This document shows positions 55,669 through 64,000 of a DNA stretch of 64,000 bases, one piece after another. The stretch comes from Actinoallomurus iriomotensis (GTDB taxonomy: Bacteria > Actinomycetota > Actinomycetes > Streptosporangiales > Streptosporangiaceae): contig NZ_BSTJ01000002.1 in NCBI RefSeq assembly GCF_030269445.1, positions 62,001-126,000 on the forward strand. Direction: 5' to 3'. Each line of letters opens with the position of its first letter. Position 1 is the stretch's first letter. The position numbers were made by a program, and so were the translations under genes. The notes beneath the pieces were generated by a model. It did not search any database, had not been told where the DNA came from, and saw only the letters and a list, made by a program, of their open reading frames with translations.

Positions 55669-57368
55669 GGTGGCGGGGTCACGGGCGGCCCGACCCGTCC
55701 GACGTACACGAGCATCTCGCCTTCCTGCACGCCGCGACGGTACGGATCGGCGGTGACCTGGAGCTGACCCAGGTCATGACCTCGCTCTGCGAGACGGCGG
55801 TGCCGCGCGTCGCCGACCTCGCCGCGACGTACCTGTACGAGACGGTGCTCACCGACGGCGAACCACCCGAGTCACCCGGCGCCCCGGCCGACGGCGTGCT
55901 GTGCAAGGTCGCCCGCCACGCCGCACCGGACGGCGACGCCCGGCGCACGGTCCGCGCGCTCCCCGGCAAGGTCGCGGTCTCCGAGCTGACCGGCCCGTTC
56001 GCGGCGAGCGTCGGCAGCGGGCAACTCGTCATGTGGCCCGACCCAAGCCCGGACGGCACGGGCTCGCGTGACCAGGACGACGTCGGCTGCCTGCTGCCGG
56101 CGGCACGGTCGGGGTCGCTCGTCGTCGTCCCGCTCCGCGCGGGGCGGCACCTGCTCGGGTTCGCGTTGCTGCTGCGCTCGGCCGGACGCCCCGGCTTCGA
56201 CGAGACCGCCGTGCTGACCGCCACGCTGATGGCCGACCAGGCGGCGCTCGGCGCGCACAAGGCGTTGCTGTACCAGCGGGAGGCGCGCGTCGCGGACGCG
56301 CTCCAGCGCAGCATGCTGCCCAAGCACCCGCCGCGGCTGCCCGGCGTGGAGATCGCCTACCGCTACCTGCCGGGCAACCCCGCCGCGCAGGTCGGCGGCG
56401 ACTGGTTCGACGCGGTCCCGCTCCCCGGCAGCCGGGTCGCGCTCATCGTCGGCGACGTCATGGGGCACGGGGTGCACTCGGCCGCCACGATGGGCCAGCT
56501 CCGTACCGCCGTGCGCACCCTCGCCGCCCTCGACCCTCCCCCGGACCAGGTGCTCCGCCACCTCGACCAGCTCTTCGAGGAGACCGTCGGGCAGGCCGGC
56601 GAACAGTTCCTCGCCACCTGTGTCTACTGCGTGTACGACCCGGTCGCCCGGCGCTGCGCGATCGCGAACGCCGGGCACGTCCCGCCGGTCTTCGCCTATG
56701 CCGACGGCCGTACCGAACTGGTCCCGGTGCCGGCCGGCGTTCCGCTCGGCGTCGGCAACGTCGCGTTCGAGACCATCGAGGTGCCCGCGCCGGACGGCAC
56801 GCTGATCGCGCTGTGCACCGACGGCCTGGTCGAGTCCCGCGACCAGGACATCACCGAGGGGCTCGACGAGCTGCGCGAGAGCCTGGCGAAGGTGTCCGAC
56901 CCGCCCGACGACCTGTGCGAGAACGTCCTGCGCGCCCTGCGCACCGGCGAACGCGAGGACGACGTCGCGCTCCTCATCGCCCGGTTCGACGGCATCCCGA
57001 GCGCCAGCGTCGCCAACTGGATCATGCGCCCGCACGCCCAGGCGGCACGTCACGTACGGGGTCTGATCGCCAACACGCTCACCGGCTGGGGGCTGGAGGA
57101 CCAGATCGACGCCGCCTCGCTCCTCGCGACCGAACTCGTCACCAACGCGATCCGCTACACCACGCGCCCGATCACCATGCGGCTGCTGCGCACCGAGACG
57201 CTGCTGTGCGAGGTCACCGACGACGATCACCACCTGCCCGTCCTGTGCGAACCCGGTGACGACGACGAGGCCGGCCGCGGCATCTACCTCGTCGACAGAC
57301 TCTCCAGCCGATGGGGCGCCAGCCACACGGCGGCGGGCAAGGCGGTCTGGTTCGAACTCGCGCTGTGA
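55665..57368 (+). CDS. GAF-PP2C (SpoIIE-type) phosphatase fused to an anti-sigma ATPase domain
   Basis: A 567-residue regulator. Residues about 20-210 form a GAF-like sensor ([23 protein letters not shown]). The PP2C/RsbU domain (about 215-435) has [50 protein letters not shown], and [14 protein letters not shown], with metal-binding Asp residues present. The C-terminal HATPase_c_2 domain (about 450-567) has [20 protein letters not shown] and [15 protein letters not shown]. Such proteins dephosphorylate anti-sigma antagonists and may also act as serine kinases. It is coupled to the upstream methyltransferase; no sigma factor is in this window. Confidence 0.92.
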   Translation: MRWRGHGRPDPSDVHEHLAFLHAATVRIGGDLELTQVMTSLCETAVPRVADLAATYLYETVLTDGEPPESPGAPADGVLCKVARHAAPDGDARRTVRALPGKVAVSELTGPFAASVGSGQLVMWPDPSPDGTGSRDQDDVGCLLPAARSGSLVVVPLRAGRHLLGFALLLRSAGRPGFDETAVLTATLMADQAALGAHKALLYQREARVADALQRSMLPKHPPRLPGVEIAYRYLPGNPAAQVGGDWFDAVPLPGSRVALIVGDVMGHGVHSAATMGQLRTAVRTLAALDPPPDQVLRHLDQLFEETVGQAGEQFLATCVYCVYDPVARRCAIANAGHVPPVFAYADGRTELVPVPAGVPLGVGNVAFETIEVPAPDGTLIALCTDGLVESRDQDITEGLDELRESLAKVSDPPDDLCENVLRALRTGEREDDVALLIARFDGIPSASVANWIMRPHAQAARHVRGLIANTLTGWGLEDQIDAASLLATELVTNAIRYTTRPITMRLLRTETLLCEVTDDDHHLPVLCEPGDDDEAGRGIYLVDRLSSRWGASHTAAGKAVWFELAL

Positions 57369-57430
57369 CCGGCGAAGAAGACCCCGCCCCGGCGTACCGT
57401 CCGTTCACGTCATTGCGGGATATTGATCGC

Positions 57431-58216
57431 ATGAGTGAGCGCAAAGAGATCGAATGCTGGTTGACCGACATGGACGGTGTCCTGGTCCACGAGGGCCGTC
57501 CGGTACCCGGAGCGCGGGAGTTCCTGGAGCGGCTGACCAAGGCGGGGCGGCGGTTCCTCGTCCTGACGAACAACTCGATCTACACGCCCGGAGACCTTCA
57601 CGTACGGCTGCGAGCGGCCGGGCTCGACGTCCCGGTCGAGTCGATCTACACGTCCGCACTGGCGACCGCGCAGTTCCTGAACGACCAGCGACCGCACGGG
57701 TCGGCGTTCGTCCTGGGCGAGTCGGGGCTGACCACCGCGCTCCACGAGGTCGGGTACGTCCTGACCGACATCGACCCCGACTACGTCGTCCTCGGCGAGA
57801 CCCGCACGTACAGCTTCACCTCGATCACCCGGGCGATCCGCCTCATCGACGGCGGCGCGCGGTTCATCGCCACCAACCCGGACCCGATCGGCCCCTCGGC
57901 CGAGGGCTCCCTCCCGGCGACGGGCGCGGTCGCCGCGCTGATCACCAAGGCCACCAACGTGACCCCGTACTTCGTCGGCAAGCCGAACCCGCTGATGATG
58001 CGCAGCGCCCTCAACACCGTGGGCGGCCACTCGGAGACGACGGCCATGATCGGCGACCGGATGGACACCGACGTGGTCTCGGGCATGGAGGCGGGCCTCT
58101 ACACGATCCTGGTCCTGACGGGCGTGACCCAGGCGGGCGACGTGGACCGCTTCCCGTTCCGCCCGTCCCGCATCACCGACTCGATCGCCGACCTCGTGGA
58201 CATGGTCGACGACTGA
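57431..58216 (+). CDS. HAD-superfamily IIA phosphatase (NagD-like)
   Basis: A 261-residue HAD-IIA hydrolase. Motif I is [20 protein letters not shown] (nucleophile and general-acid Asp), motif [14 protein letters not shown], motif [15 protein letters not shown] with Lys, and motif [28 protein letters not shown]. The C2-type cap between motifs II and III is typical of NagD and phosphoglycolate phosphatases. The ATG at 57431 begins a clean N-terminus, although no good ribosome site precedes it. It is close downstream of the PP2C gene. The substrate (a sugar or nucleotide monophosphate) is not evident. Confidence 0.92.
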   Translation: MSERKEIECWLTDMDGVLVHEGRPVPGAREFLERLTKAGRRFLVLTNNSIYTPGDLHVRLRAAGLDVPVESIYTSALATAQFLNDQRPHGSAFVLGESGLTTALHEVGYVLTDIDPDYVVLGETRTYSFTSITRAIRLIDGGARFIATNPDPIGPSAEGSLPATGAVAALITKATNVTPYFVGKPNPLMMRSALNTVGGHSETTAMIGDRMDTDVVSGMEAGLYTILVLTGVTQAGDVDRFPFRPSRITDSIADLVDMVDD

Positions 58217-58237
58217 CCCCCGCCGCACGTGACGTCT

Positions 58238-58258
58238 CCCCGGAACCGGTTACCGGGG
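58238..58258. terminator. Hairpin between the convergent HAD and USP genes
   Basis: CCCCGG (58238-58243) pairs with CCGGGG (58253-58258) around a 9-nt segment, AACCGGTTA. It overlaps the USP stop and lies 21 bp after the HAD stop. It may serve both directions. Confidence 0.5.
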
Positions 58259-59092
58259 CGGGCCGACGATGGCGACGGGGCAGTCGGCATGGTGGATGAC
58301 GCCGTGGGCGACGGACCCGAGGCGGGTCTCGCGGCAGCCGGGTCCGATGACGAGAAGGGCCGCACGGGAGGAACAGGCCGTGAGCGCGCCGACCGGGTGT
58401 CCGCGCGGTGTCTGCTCGACCACGCCGACGTCCGGATAGCGCGCCCGCCAGGGGGCGAGCGCGTCGTCGAGGCGGTCACGTGTCACGGCCTCGGCCTCGC
58501 ACACCGAGACGGTGGGCAGGATGGCGGGTACCTGCCAGGCGTGCACCACGTGGACCCACGCGTCGCGCAGTGCCGCGGCCTCGAAGGCGTACCGGAGCAC
58601 CTCCTCCGACGCCCCTGGCGTCTCGGACAGGTCCACGCCGGCGAGCACCTCGTGACGGCGTTCCCGGGGTTCGCCGCGCACGACGATCGTCGGCACCGGA
58701 ACGTAGGCGGCCAGCCGCAGGCCGGTGGAGCCGAGCAGCATCCCGGTGAATCCGCCGAGACCCCGGTGGCCGACCACGATCTCGCACGAACGGCGGCCCT
58801 GTGACCGCAGCGCGCGTACGGGCGCGTCGAAGACCAGTTCGCTGGTGACCGGCAGGCCGGGACGGGCCTTGGCGGCGCGTTCGACGGCCTCGGCGAGCAC
58901 GTGCTCGCCCGTCTCCGTCAGTGACTCGCAGGTCCCCGGCGTCGCGTAGAACGGCATGTCGTGGTCCCAGCGTTCGGCCGCGTGCACGATGTGCAGCGGC
59001 CGGTGTCTCAGCGTCGCCTCGTCCGCGGCCCATTCCACGGCGAGGTCGGCTCGGGACGAGCCGTCGGTTCCGACGACGATCGGCTGGATCAT
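58250..59092 (-). CDS. Universal stress protein with tandem USP domains
   Basis: A 280-residue protein with two USP domains. The first starts IVVGTDGSSRADLAVEWAADEA and ends IVVGHRGLGGFTGMLLGSTGLRLAAYVPVPTIVVRG, the G-x2-G-x9-G-S/T ATP-binding pattern. The second starts VLAGVDLSETPGASEEVLRYAF and ends VIGPGCRETRLGSVAHGVIHHADCPVAIV with a less complete loop. GGAG lies about 6 nt before the ATG at 59092. Tandem USPs are typical members of DosR (dormancy) regulons; a DosR-box-like site is about 95 bp upstream. It lies downstream of a DevS-type kinase on the same strand. Confidence 0.92.
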   Translation of the reverse strand: MIQPIVVGTDGSSRADLAVEWAADEATLRHRPLHIVHAAERWDHDMPFYATPGTCESLTETGEHVLAEAVERAAKARPGLPVTSELVFDAPVRALRSQGRRSCEIVVGHRGLGGFTGMLLGSTGLRLAAYVPVPTIVVRGEPRERRHEVLAGVDLSETPGASEEVLRYAFEAAALRDAWVHVVHAWQVPAILPTVSVCEAEAVTRDRLDDALAPWRARYPDVGVVEQTPRGHPVGALTACSSRAALLVIGPGCRETRLGSVAHGVIHHADCPVAIVGPPR

Positions 59093-59185
59093 GATGTCTC
59101 CTGGTGGTCGGCGCGCGGCGGGCACCCCCTCGGCCGCCGCCGCTGCTCTCCCCAGCGTCGCGGCGGCGGCCGGACGTCAGATAGA

Positions 59186-59199
59186 GGCCGAAAGTCCCC
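59186..59199 (-). promoter_or_regulatory. DosR-box-like site upstream of the USP gene
   Basis: The minus strand reads GGGGACTTTCGGCC, close to the GGGACTTTNGGCCC form of DosR/DevR sites. It is about 95 bp upstream of the USP ATG. It suggests hypoxia, NO or redox control by a DosR homologue encoded elsewhere. The site is seen; binding is inferred. Confidence 0.6.
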
Positions 59200-59326
59200 T
59201 GGTCCGGGGCCGCTCGCCTCGGCCGGGAGGCGTCCGGTTCCCTGGTCGCGCTCACCTCCTCACTCGCTCCGCGGACGGCTCGTACCTCACCGTCCACTCC
59301 GCTCGCTCGTCGGCTCGCCGCTCCGG

Positions 59327-61117
<1,791 letters not shown>

Positions 61118-61131
61118 TCAGACGGCATTTC

Positions 61132-61155
61132 GGCAGGACCGTCCCAGGTCCTGCC
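61132..61155. promoter_or_regulatory. Palindrome in the kinase/split-barrel intergenic region
   Basis: GGCAGGACC (61132-61140), a 6-nt spacer GTCCCA, and GGTCCTGCC (61147-61155) form a perfect 9-bp inverted repeat about 130 bp upstream of the kinase start. It could be a regulator site for leftward transcription. Confidence 0.5.
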
Positions 61156-61184
61156 CCGGTGGTCCGCAAGCTTGACGCGGTGCC

Positions 61185-61250
61185 GGGCGAAGGTCCTCCG
61201 CGCCGGGGCCCGATGCTGAGGAATGGCGGGCCCGGCCGGGACCTTCGCCC
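61185..61250. promoter_or_regulatory. Paired DosR-box-like inverted repeats upstream of the split-barrel gene
   Basis: GGGCGAAGGTCC (61185-61196) and its exact complement GGACCTTCGCCC (61239-61250) form 12-bp arms 42 bp apart; a second nested pair (CCGGGGCCCG and CGGGCCCGG) lies inside. The right arm within GGGACCTTCGCCCC resembles a DosR site and ends 36 bp before the ATG at 61287. Either two binding sites or an extended RNA stem is possible. Confidence 0.5.
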
Positions 61251-61286
61251 CTGCCCGCCGGTCGGGGCCACGGGGAGTATCGAGCC

Positions 61287-61715
61287 ATGAGACTCGACGC
61301 GAACGGGATCGAGGTCCTTGATCGCGACGACTGCCTGGCGCTGATGCGGTCCGTGACCCTCGGCCGGGTGGTCTTCACCGACCGTGCGCTGCCCGCGATC
61401 GAGCCGGTCCACTTCGTGTTCGACGGCGATGACGTGATCATCTCGATGCCGCCGGGCTCGAAGCTGGCCTCGGCCACCCGCGGTGCGGTCGTCGCCTTCG
61501 AGGCCGACGCCTTCGAACCGGGCAGCCGCTCGGGTTGGTCGGTCACCGTGATCGGGGAAGCACGGGTCGTCCGCGTCGCCACCGAGATCGAGCGCCTCTC
61601 CCGGCTCCCGCTGAGATCGTGGGCCCCGCGAGGCCTCGGCTACTTCATCCGCATCCGCGGCGAATACGTCAGCGGACGACGGATCCACCCGACCTATCTG
61701 GAGGCCACACGATGA
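61287..61715 (+). CDS. FMN/F420-binding split-barrel (pyridoxamine oxidase-like) protein
   Basis: A 142-residue split beta-barrel protein: DRDDCLALMRSVTLGRVVFTDRALPAIEPVHFVFDGDDVIISM, then GAVVAFEADAFEPGSRSGWSVTVIGEARVV and FIRIRGEYVSGRRI. The pattern matches pyridoxamine-5'-phosphate oxidase-related flavin or deazaflavin-binding proteins common in actinobacterial DosR regulons. GGGGAG lies about 10 nt before the ATG. Its stop overlaps the next ATG (ATGA), so it is coupled to the CBS-domain gene. The cofactor is not determined. Confidence 0.9.
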   Translation: MRLDANGIEVLDRDDCLALMRSVTLGRVVFTDRALPAIEPVHFVFDGDDVIISMPPGSKLASATRGAVVAFEADAFEPGSRSGWSVTVIGEARVVRVATEIERLSRLPLRSWAPRGLGYFIRIRGEYVSGRRIHPTYLEATR

Positions 61716-62215
61716 CCTCGAGCTTCGAGGAAAGCCTCGTTGGCGACGTGATGTCCACCGAGGTGCTCACCGTCGCGGCCGAGGAGACCACGCTCATGGC
61801 TTGGGAGCTGATGCGCCAGGGTGGGTACCACCACGTACCGGTGGTCAGCACCGACGGTCACTGCATCGGCGTCCTGGACGCCGAGACGATGGCCGCCGCG
61901 TGGGACGGCGGCGGTCCGGACCGCATGCGCATGCCGGTGAGCACGGTCGTGGGCCACCGCCTCATGCCTCACGTCGGCGTCTCGGACTCCATCGCCGCGG
62001 CGGCACGGGCGATGCTCGCCGCCCAGCTGGACTTCGTGGCCGTCACCGACGGCGAGGACCGGCTCGTGGGCCTGATCACCGCACGGGACCTGGTCGCCGC
62101 CGTCGCGGGACGCAGGCACCGGCCGACGCCGGGCCATCTGGAGCGTCCGACGCTGTACCGCATCGAGCCGGTGCTGCCGAACCGGTACGCCGAGGGCGGC
62201 GCGGCACCACGCTGA
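61712..62215 (+). CDS. Tandem CBS-domain protein
   Basis: A 167-residue protein of two CBS motifs: VGDVMSTEVLTVAAEETTLMAWELMRQGGYHHVPVVSTDGHCIGVLDAETM and VSTVVGHRLMPHVGVSDSIAAAARAMLAAQLDFVAVTDGEDRLVGLITARDLV. No other domain is attached. CBS pairs bind adenine nucleotides or related ligands and sense energy state; hypoxia-response CBS proteins are known in mycobacterial DosR regulons. GGAGG lies 7 nt before the ATG at 61712, within the preceding gene. It probably forms one operon with the split-barrel protein and the following small gene. Confidence 0.92.
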   Translation: MTSSFEESLVGDVMSTEVLTVAAEETTLMAWELMRQGGYHHVPVVSTDGHCIGVLDAETMAAAWDGGGPDRMRMPVSTVVGHRLMPHVGVSDSIAAAARAMLAAQLDFVAVTDGEDRLVGLITARDLVAAVAGRRHRPTPGHLERPTLYRIEPVLPNRYAEGGAAPR

Positions 62216-62303
62216 CCCGGACGCCCCGCCGCCTGCGGTGCCGGGCGCCGACGGCGCCGCCGAGTGGGCCGGCGGGGCCCTTCAGCGAACGAGAGAAGGC
62301 AGG

Positions 62304-62462
62304 ATGACACGCCAGATCAACATCGGTTTCCGCGCCCCTTCGGCCGCCCACCTGGAGGAACGCATCCTTCAACTCGAGACGAAGGTGGCTCTGCTCACCC
62401 ACGCCATCCAGGCGCTCTCGCGGGAACTGCACGAACACACCGACGCGCCGCCCGTTCGCTGA
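62304..62462 (+). CDS. Small helical (coiled-coil) protein
   Basis: A 52-residue protein: MTRQINIGFRAPSAAHLEER then ILQLETKVALLTHAIQALSRELHEHTDAPPVR. The middle is one amphipathic helix with a leucine heptad (LEERILQLETKVALLTHAIQALSREL), suggesting a dimeric coiled coil. GAGAAGGCAGG precedes the ATG at 62304. It lies 88 bp after the CBS gene on the same strand. I do not recognise a named family. Its context suggests a partner or effector in the redox-response operon. Confidence 0.7.
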   Translation: MTRQINIGFRAPSAAHLEERILQLETKVALLTHAIQALSRELHEHTDAPPVR

Positions 62463-62504
62463 GCCGGACGCACCCGGCGTACCGGACCGGCCCGGCGCGC
62501 CCAG

Positions 62505-62838
62505 AGCACCGCGGTACGCCCGCCTCGGCCGACTCCGGCCGGGCGCCGCCCGGCGAGGTCTTCAGGCGCGCCGCCGCATCGGCACGACGCACCCACAGCA
62601 CCGCGAAACACCCACCTCAGCCAACGCCGACCGGACCACCACCCGGCGAGAGCTCGGACACGCCGCCGTACCGCACCAGCGCGACACACCCACAGCACCG
62701 CCGTAGGCCCGCCTCGGCCGACGCCGTCCGGGCCGCGTACCGGATTAGTGCGCCCAGCCACAGCACCGCCGTGCCGAACTGGCGCGACGTGCCTACAGCA
62801 CCGCGGCACGCCCGCCTCGGCCGACGCCGGCCGGGCCG
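62505..62838. repeat. Imperfect ~95-bp repeats in the gap before the SDR gene
   Basis: The 473-bp gap 62463-62935 holds no gene I can support. It contains repeated units built on AGCACCGC-N-GTACGCCCGCCTCGG with CCGACGCCGGCCGGGCC. Units start near 62505, 62597, 62694 and 62797, with a short partial copy near 62762. Spacing is 92, 97 and about 103 bp. Each is preceded by a GTACCG and CACCCACAG-type stretch. Copy 2 is the most diverged. Possible roles include a nucleoid-protein site or a former coding repeat; nothing decides. Confidence 0.7.
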
Positions 62839-62935
62839 TCGCCCGCTGATCCCCGGGCGCGCCCGGCGTCCGTGTCTCGCCACGCCGGCGGCTTCGGTGC
62901 GGCGGGCGGGGTCGCCGCACCGTGTCGGCTGCCCA

Positions 62936-63688
62936 CTACCTGCGGGCGGTGGTCCAGCCGCCGTCCAAAACGAAGGACGCGCCGTGGACGTACGCGGCGT
63001 CGTCGCCGGCCAGGTAGACGGCCAGCGGGCCGATCTCCTCCGCCCGGCCGGGCCGGCCCGCCGGGGAGGCGGTCATCGCTCCCACCAGGCGCTCCGACGG
63101 TGACGTCTCCGTCGCCACGAAGCCCGGGGCGATGGCGTTGACCCGGACGCCGCTCGGGCCGAACTCCGCGGCCCAGGACATGGTCAGCGACTCGATCGCG
63201 GCTTTCGTCGCGCTGTAGAGCGCCGAGCCCACGAAGCCGTGGCGCACCACGATCGAGCCGGTGTTGATGATGACGCCCGCGCCGCGGGCGGCCATCGCCG
63301 GGGCCAGGCGGGCGGTCAGGAAGAACGCCGACTTGACGTTCACGGTCCACGCACGGTCGTAGAGCTCCTCGTCCAGGTCGGCGGTCGGGCCGACGGGGAC
63401 GATCCCGGCGTTGTTCACGAGGATGTCGACCCGGCCGCCCAGCAGGGACTCGGCCTCGTCGGCCAGGCGCAGCGCCTCCAGCCGTCCCTCGGCCAGGTCG
63501 GCCGCCACGTAGTCGGCCGTGTGACCGGCCTCCCGCAGCTCGGCGACGGCCCGCTCCCCCGCCTCCTTGCTGCGCCCGGTGAGCACGACGTGCGCGCCCG
63601 CCGCGGCCATGGCGTCCGCCATCGCCCGCCCCAGGCCGCTCGTCGACCCCGTAACCAGCGCCGTCCTGCCGTCCAGCCGTGCACTCAT
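62936..63688 (-). CDS. Short-chain dehydrogenase/reductase
   Basis: A 250-residue Rossmann-fold oxidoreductase. The cofactor motif is TALVTGSTSGLGRAMADAMAAAG with TGRSKEAGERAV (an Arg/Ser pair favouring NADP), then DILVNNAGIVP, the catalytic Ser in VIINTGSIVVRHG, and YSATKAAIESLT (Tyr-x3-Lys). The C-terminal PGRAEEIGPLAVYLAGDDAAYVHGASFVLDGGW is typical of FabG-like classical SDRs. The ATG at 63688 has AAGGA about 8 nt upstream and is preferred over 63751. It lies downstream of a TetR-type gene, so it is probably under its control. Confidence 0.92.
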   Translation of the reverse strand: MSARLDGRTALVTGSTSGLGRAMADAMAAAGAHVVLTGRSKEAGERAVAELREAGHTADYVAADLAEGRLEALRLADEAESLLGGRVDILVNNAGIVPVGPTADLDEELYDRAWTVNVKSAFFLTARLAPAMAARGAGVIINTGSIVVRHGFVGSALYSATKAAIESLTMSWAAEFGPSGVRVNAIAPGFVATETSPSERLVGAMTASPAGRPGRAEEIGPLAVYLAGDDAAYVHGASFVLDGGWTTARR

Positions 63689-63771
63689 TTTCTCATCCTT
63701 ATTTGACAGCACAGTCCAAAAACAGTGCGAACGAATGCGCCGCCCCGTCACGGGTGCGGCGCGTGGATCTC

Positions 63772-64000
63772 CTAGCGGGCCCGAAGACCGTCGATGGCGA
63801 TGGTCGCGATGTCGTGCAGCACCTCGGGCGAGGCACCGGCACGCGCTCGCAGGCGCAGCCCCACGAGCGTGGAGTGCAGGAAACGTGCCGCCGCCTGTTC
63901 GTCCAGGTCAGGGCGCGCCTCGCCCTTGCGCTTCGCCTGGGCCACGAGCCGCGCGTACGCGGTGTGGCACAGGTCGCTCCCGGAGTCGAGGATCGCGGCG
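63772..64000 (-). CDS. TetR-family regulator, C-terminal part (partial)
   Basis: The last 229 bases read in from the right edge encode about 75 residues: DSGSDLCHTAYARLVAQAKR, then GEARPDLDEQAAARFLHSTL and VGLRLRARAGASPEVLHDIATIAIDGL before TAG. This is the pattern of the C-terminal domain of TetR-type regulators (a helix near Q-x-A-x-x-F/L-H-x-x-L-x-G, then ARAG...L-x-x-I). The HTH part lies beyond the window. It is upstream of the SDR gene on the same strand, with 83 bp between them. Confidence 0.75.
   Translation of the reverse strand, partial: AAILDSGSDLCHTAYARLVAQAKRKGEARPDLDEQAAARFLHSTLVGLRLRARAGASPEVLHDIATIAIDGLRAR

Noticed and set aside
62505-62838. CRISPR array
   Set aside because: Units are about 95 bp and diverged, with no short identical repeats, unique spacers or cas genes.
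62369-62920. Minus-strand ORF with repeated GVGRGG-TAVLW units
   Set aside because: The periodicity comes from the DNA repeats; codon use and composition do not look coding, and no start signal is present.

Overview
The window is a GC-rich actinomycete chromosome segment (about 72% GC by eye, many GTG starts, strong GGAGG ribosome sites, several apparently leaderless starts). The pdx and phosphatidylinositol-mannoside locus, a UDP-galactofuranose galactan locus and a DosR-like redox cluster together suggest a Streptosporangiales or Thermomonosporaceae-type organism (Actinomadura-like). That placement is inference; no rRNA is present.

0-15.4 kb is a conserved core. On the minus strand lie thrS, a HIT phosphorylase, pgsA, patA, pimA, a LemA-like protein, a DUF3048 lipoprotein and pdxS/pdxT. 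Plus-strand genes are interleaved: an EF-G2-type GTPase, a polysaccharide deacetylase, a stand-alone mraY and an Asp23/Gls24 protein. thrS is preceded by a 20-residue leader peptide containing Thr-Thr-Thr and by a large stem-loop, which looks like ribosome-mediated attenuation.

15.4-21.2 kb holds a yybP-ykoY (Mn2+) riboswitch ahead of a CaCA-type cation exchanger, a thioredoxin, and an XRE-TPR regulator divergent from a 48-residue secreted peptide ending SSSSMCC. That pair resembles a regulator plus signal-peptide system. A 52-residue histidine-rich lipoprotein, a Ppx/GppA phosphatase and a CPBP protease follow.

21.3-32.8 kb carries an acyl-CoA carboxylase / enoyl-CoA hydratase operon (leucine-catabolism type), a small HTH protein plus stand-alone Clp N-domain protein under a promoter overlapped by two GTCAAC-N4-GTTGAC palindromes, a GNAT, a decayed siderophore-interacting-protein remnant, a membrane-anchored Asp-box propeller, an SGNH lipoprotein, and a lower-GC ADP-ribosyltransferase toxin domain.

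32.9-42.9 kb is a cell-wall galactan locus: GT2, glf, glfT2, an ABC permease, an ABC ATPase fused to a TylF-type O-methyltransferase, and an acyltransferase, closed by a clear terminator. A GlfT1-like transferase and an LCP ligase flank it. The fused methyltransferase is a candidate for capping galactan with O-methylgalactose, possibly madurose.

43-53 kb is accessory: a cyclase plus TPP-enzyme pair, then an island between two transposase remnants holding a TetR regulator divergent from a beta-diketone-hydrolase / MBL / isochorismatase operon. An alpha/beta hydrolase, a DMT transporter and an aldo/keto reductase follow.

53-64 kb carries signalling and redox genes: a HAMP adenylyl cyclase, a methyltransferase plus PP2C/ATPase regulator, a HAD phosphatase, and a DosR-regulon-like set (USP, DevS-type kinase, FMN split-barrel protein, CBS protein, 52-residue helical protein) with DosR-box-like sites. 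The end has imperfect ~95-bp repeats and a TetR-SDR pair cut by the window edge.
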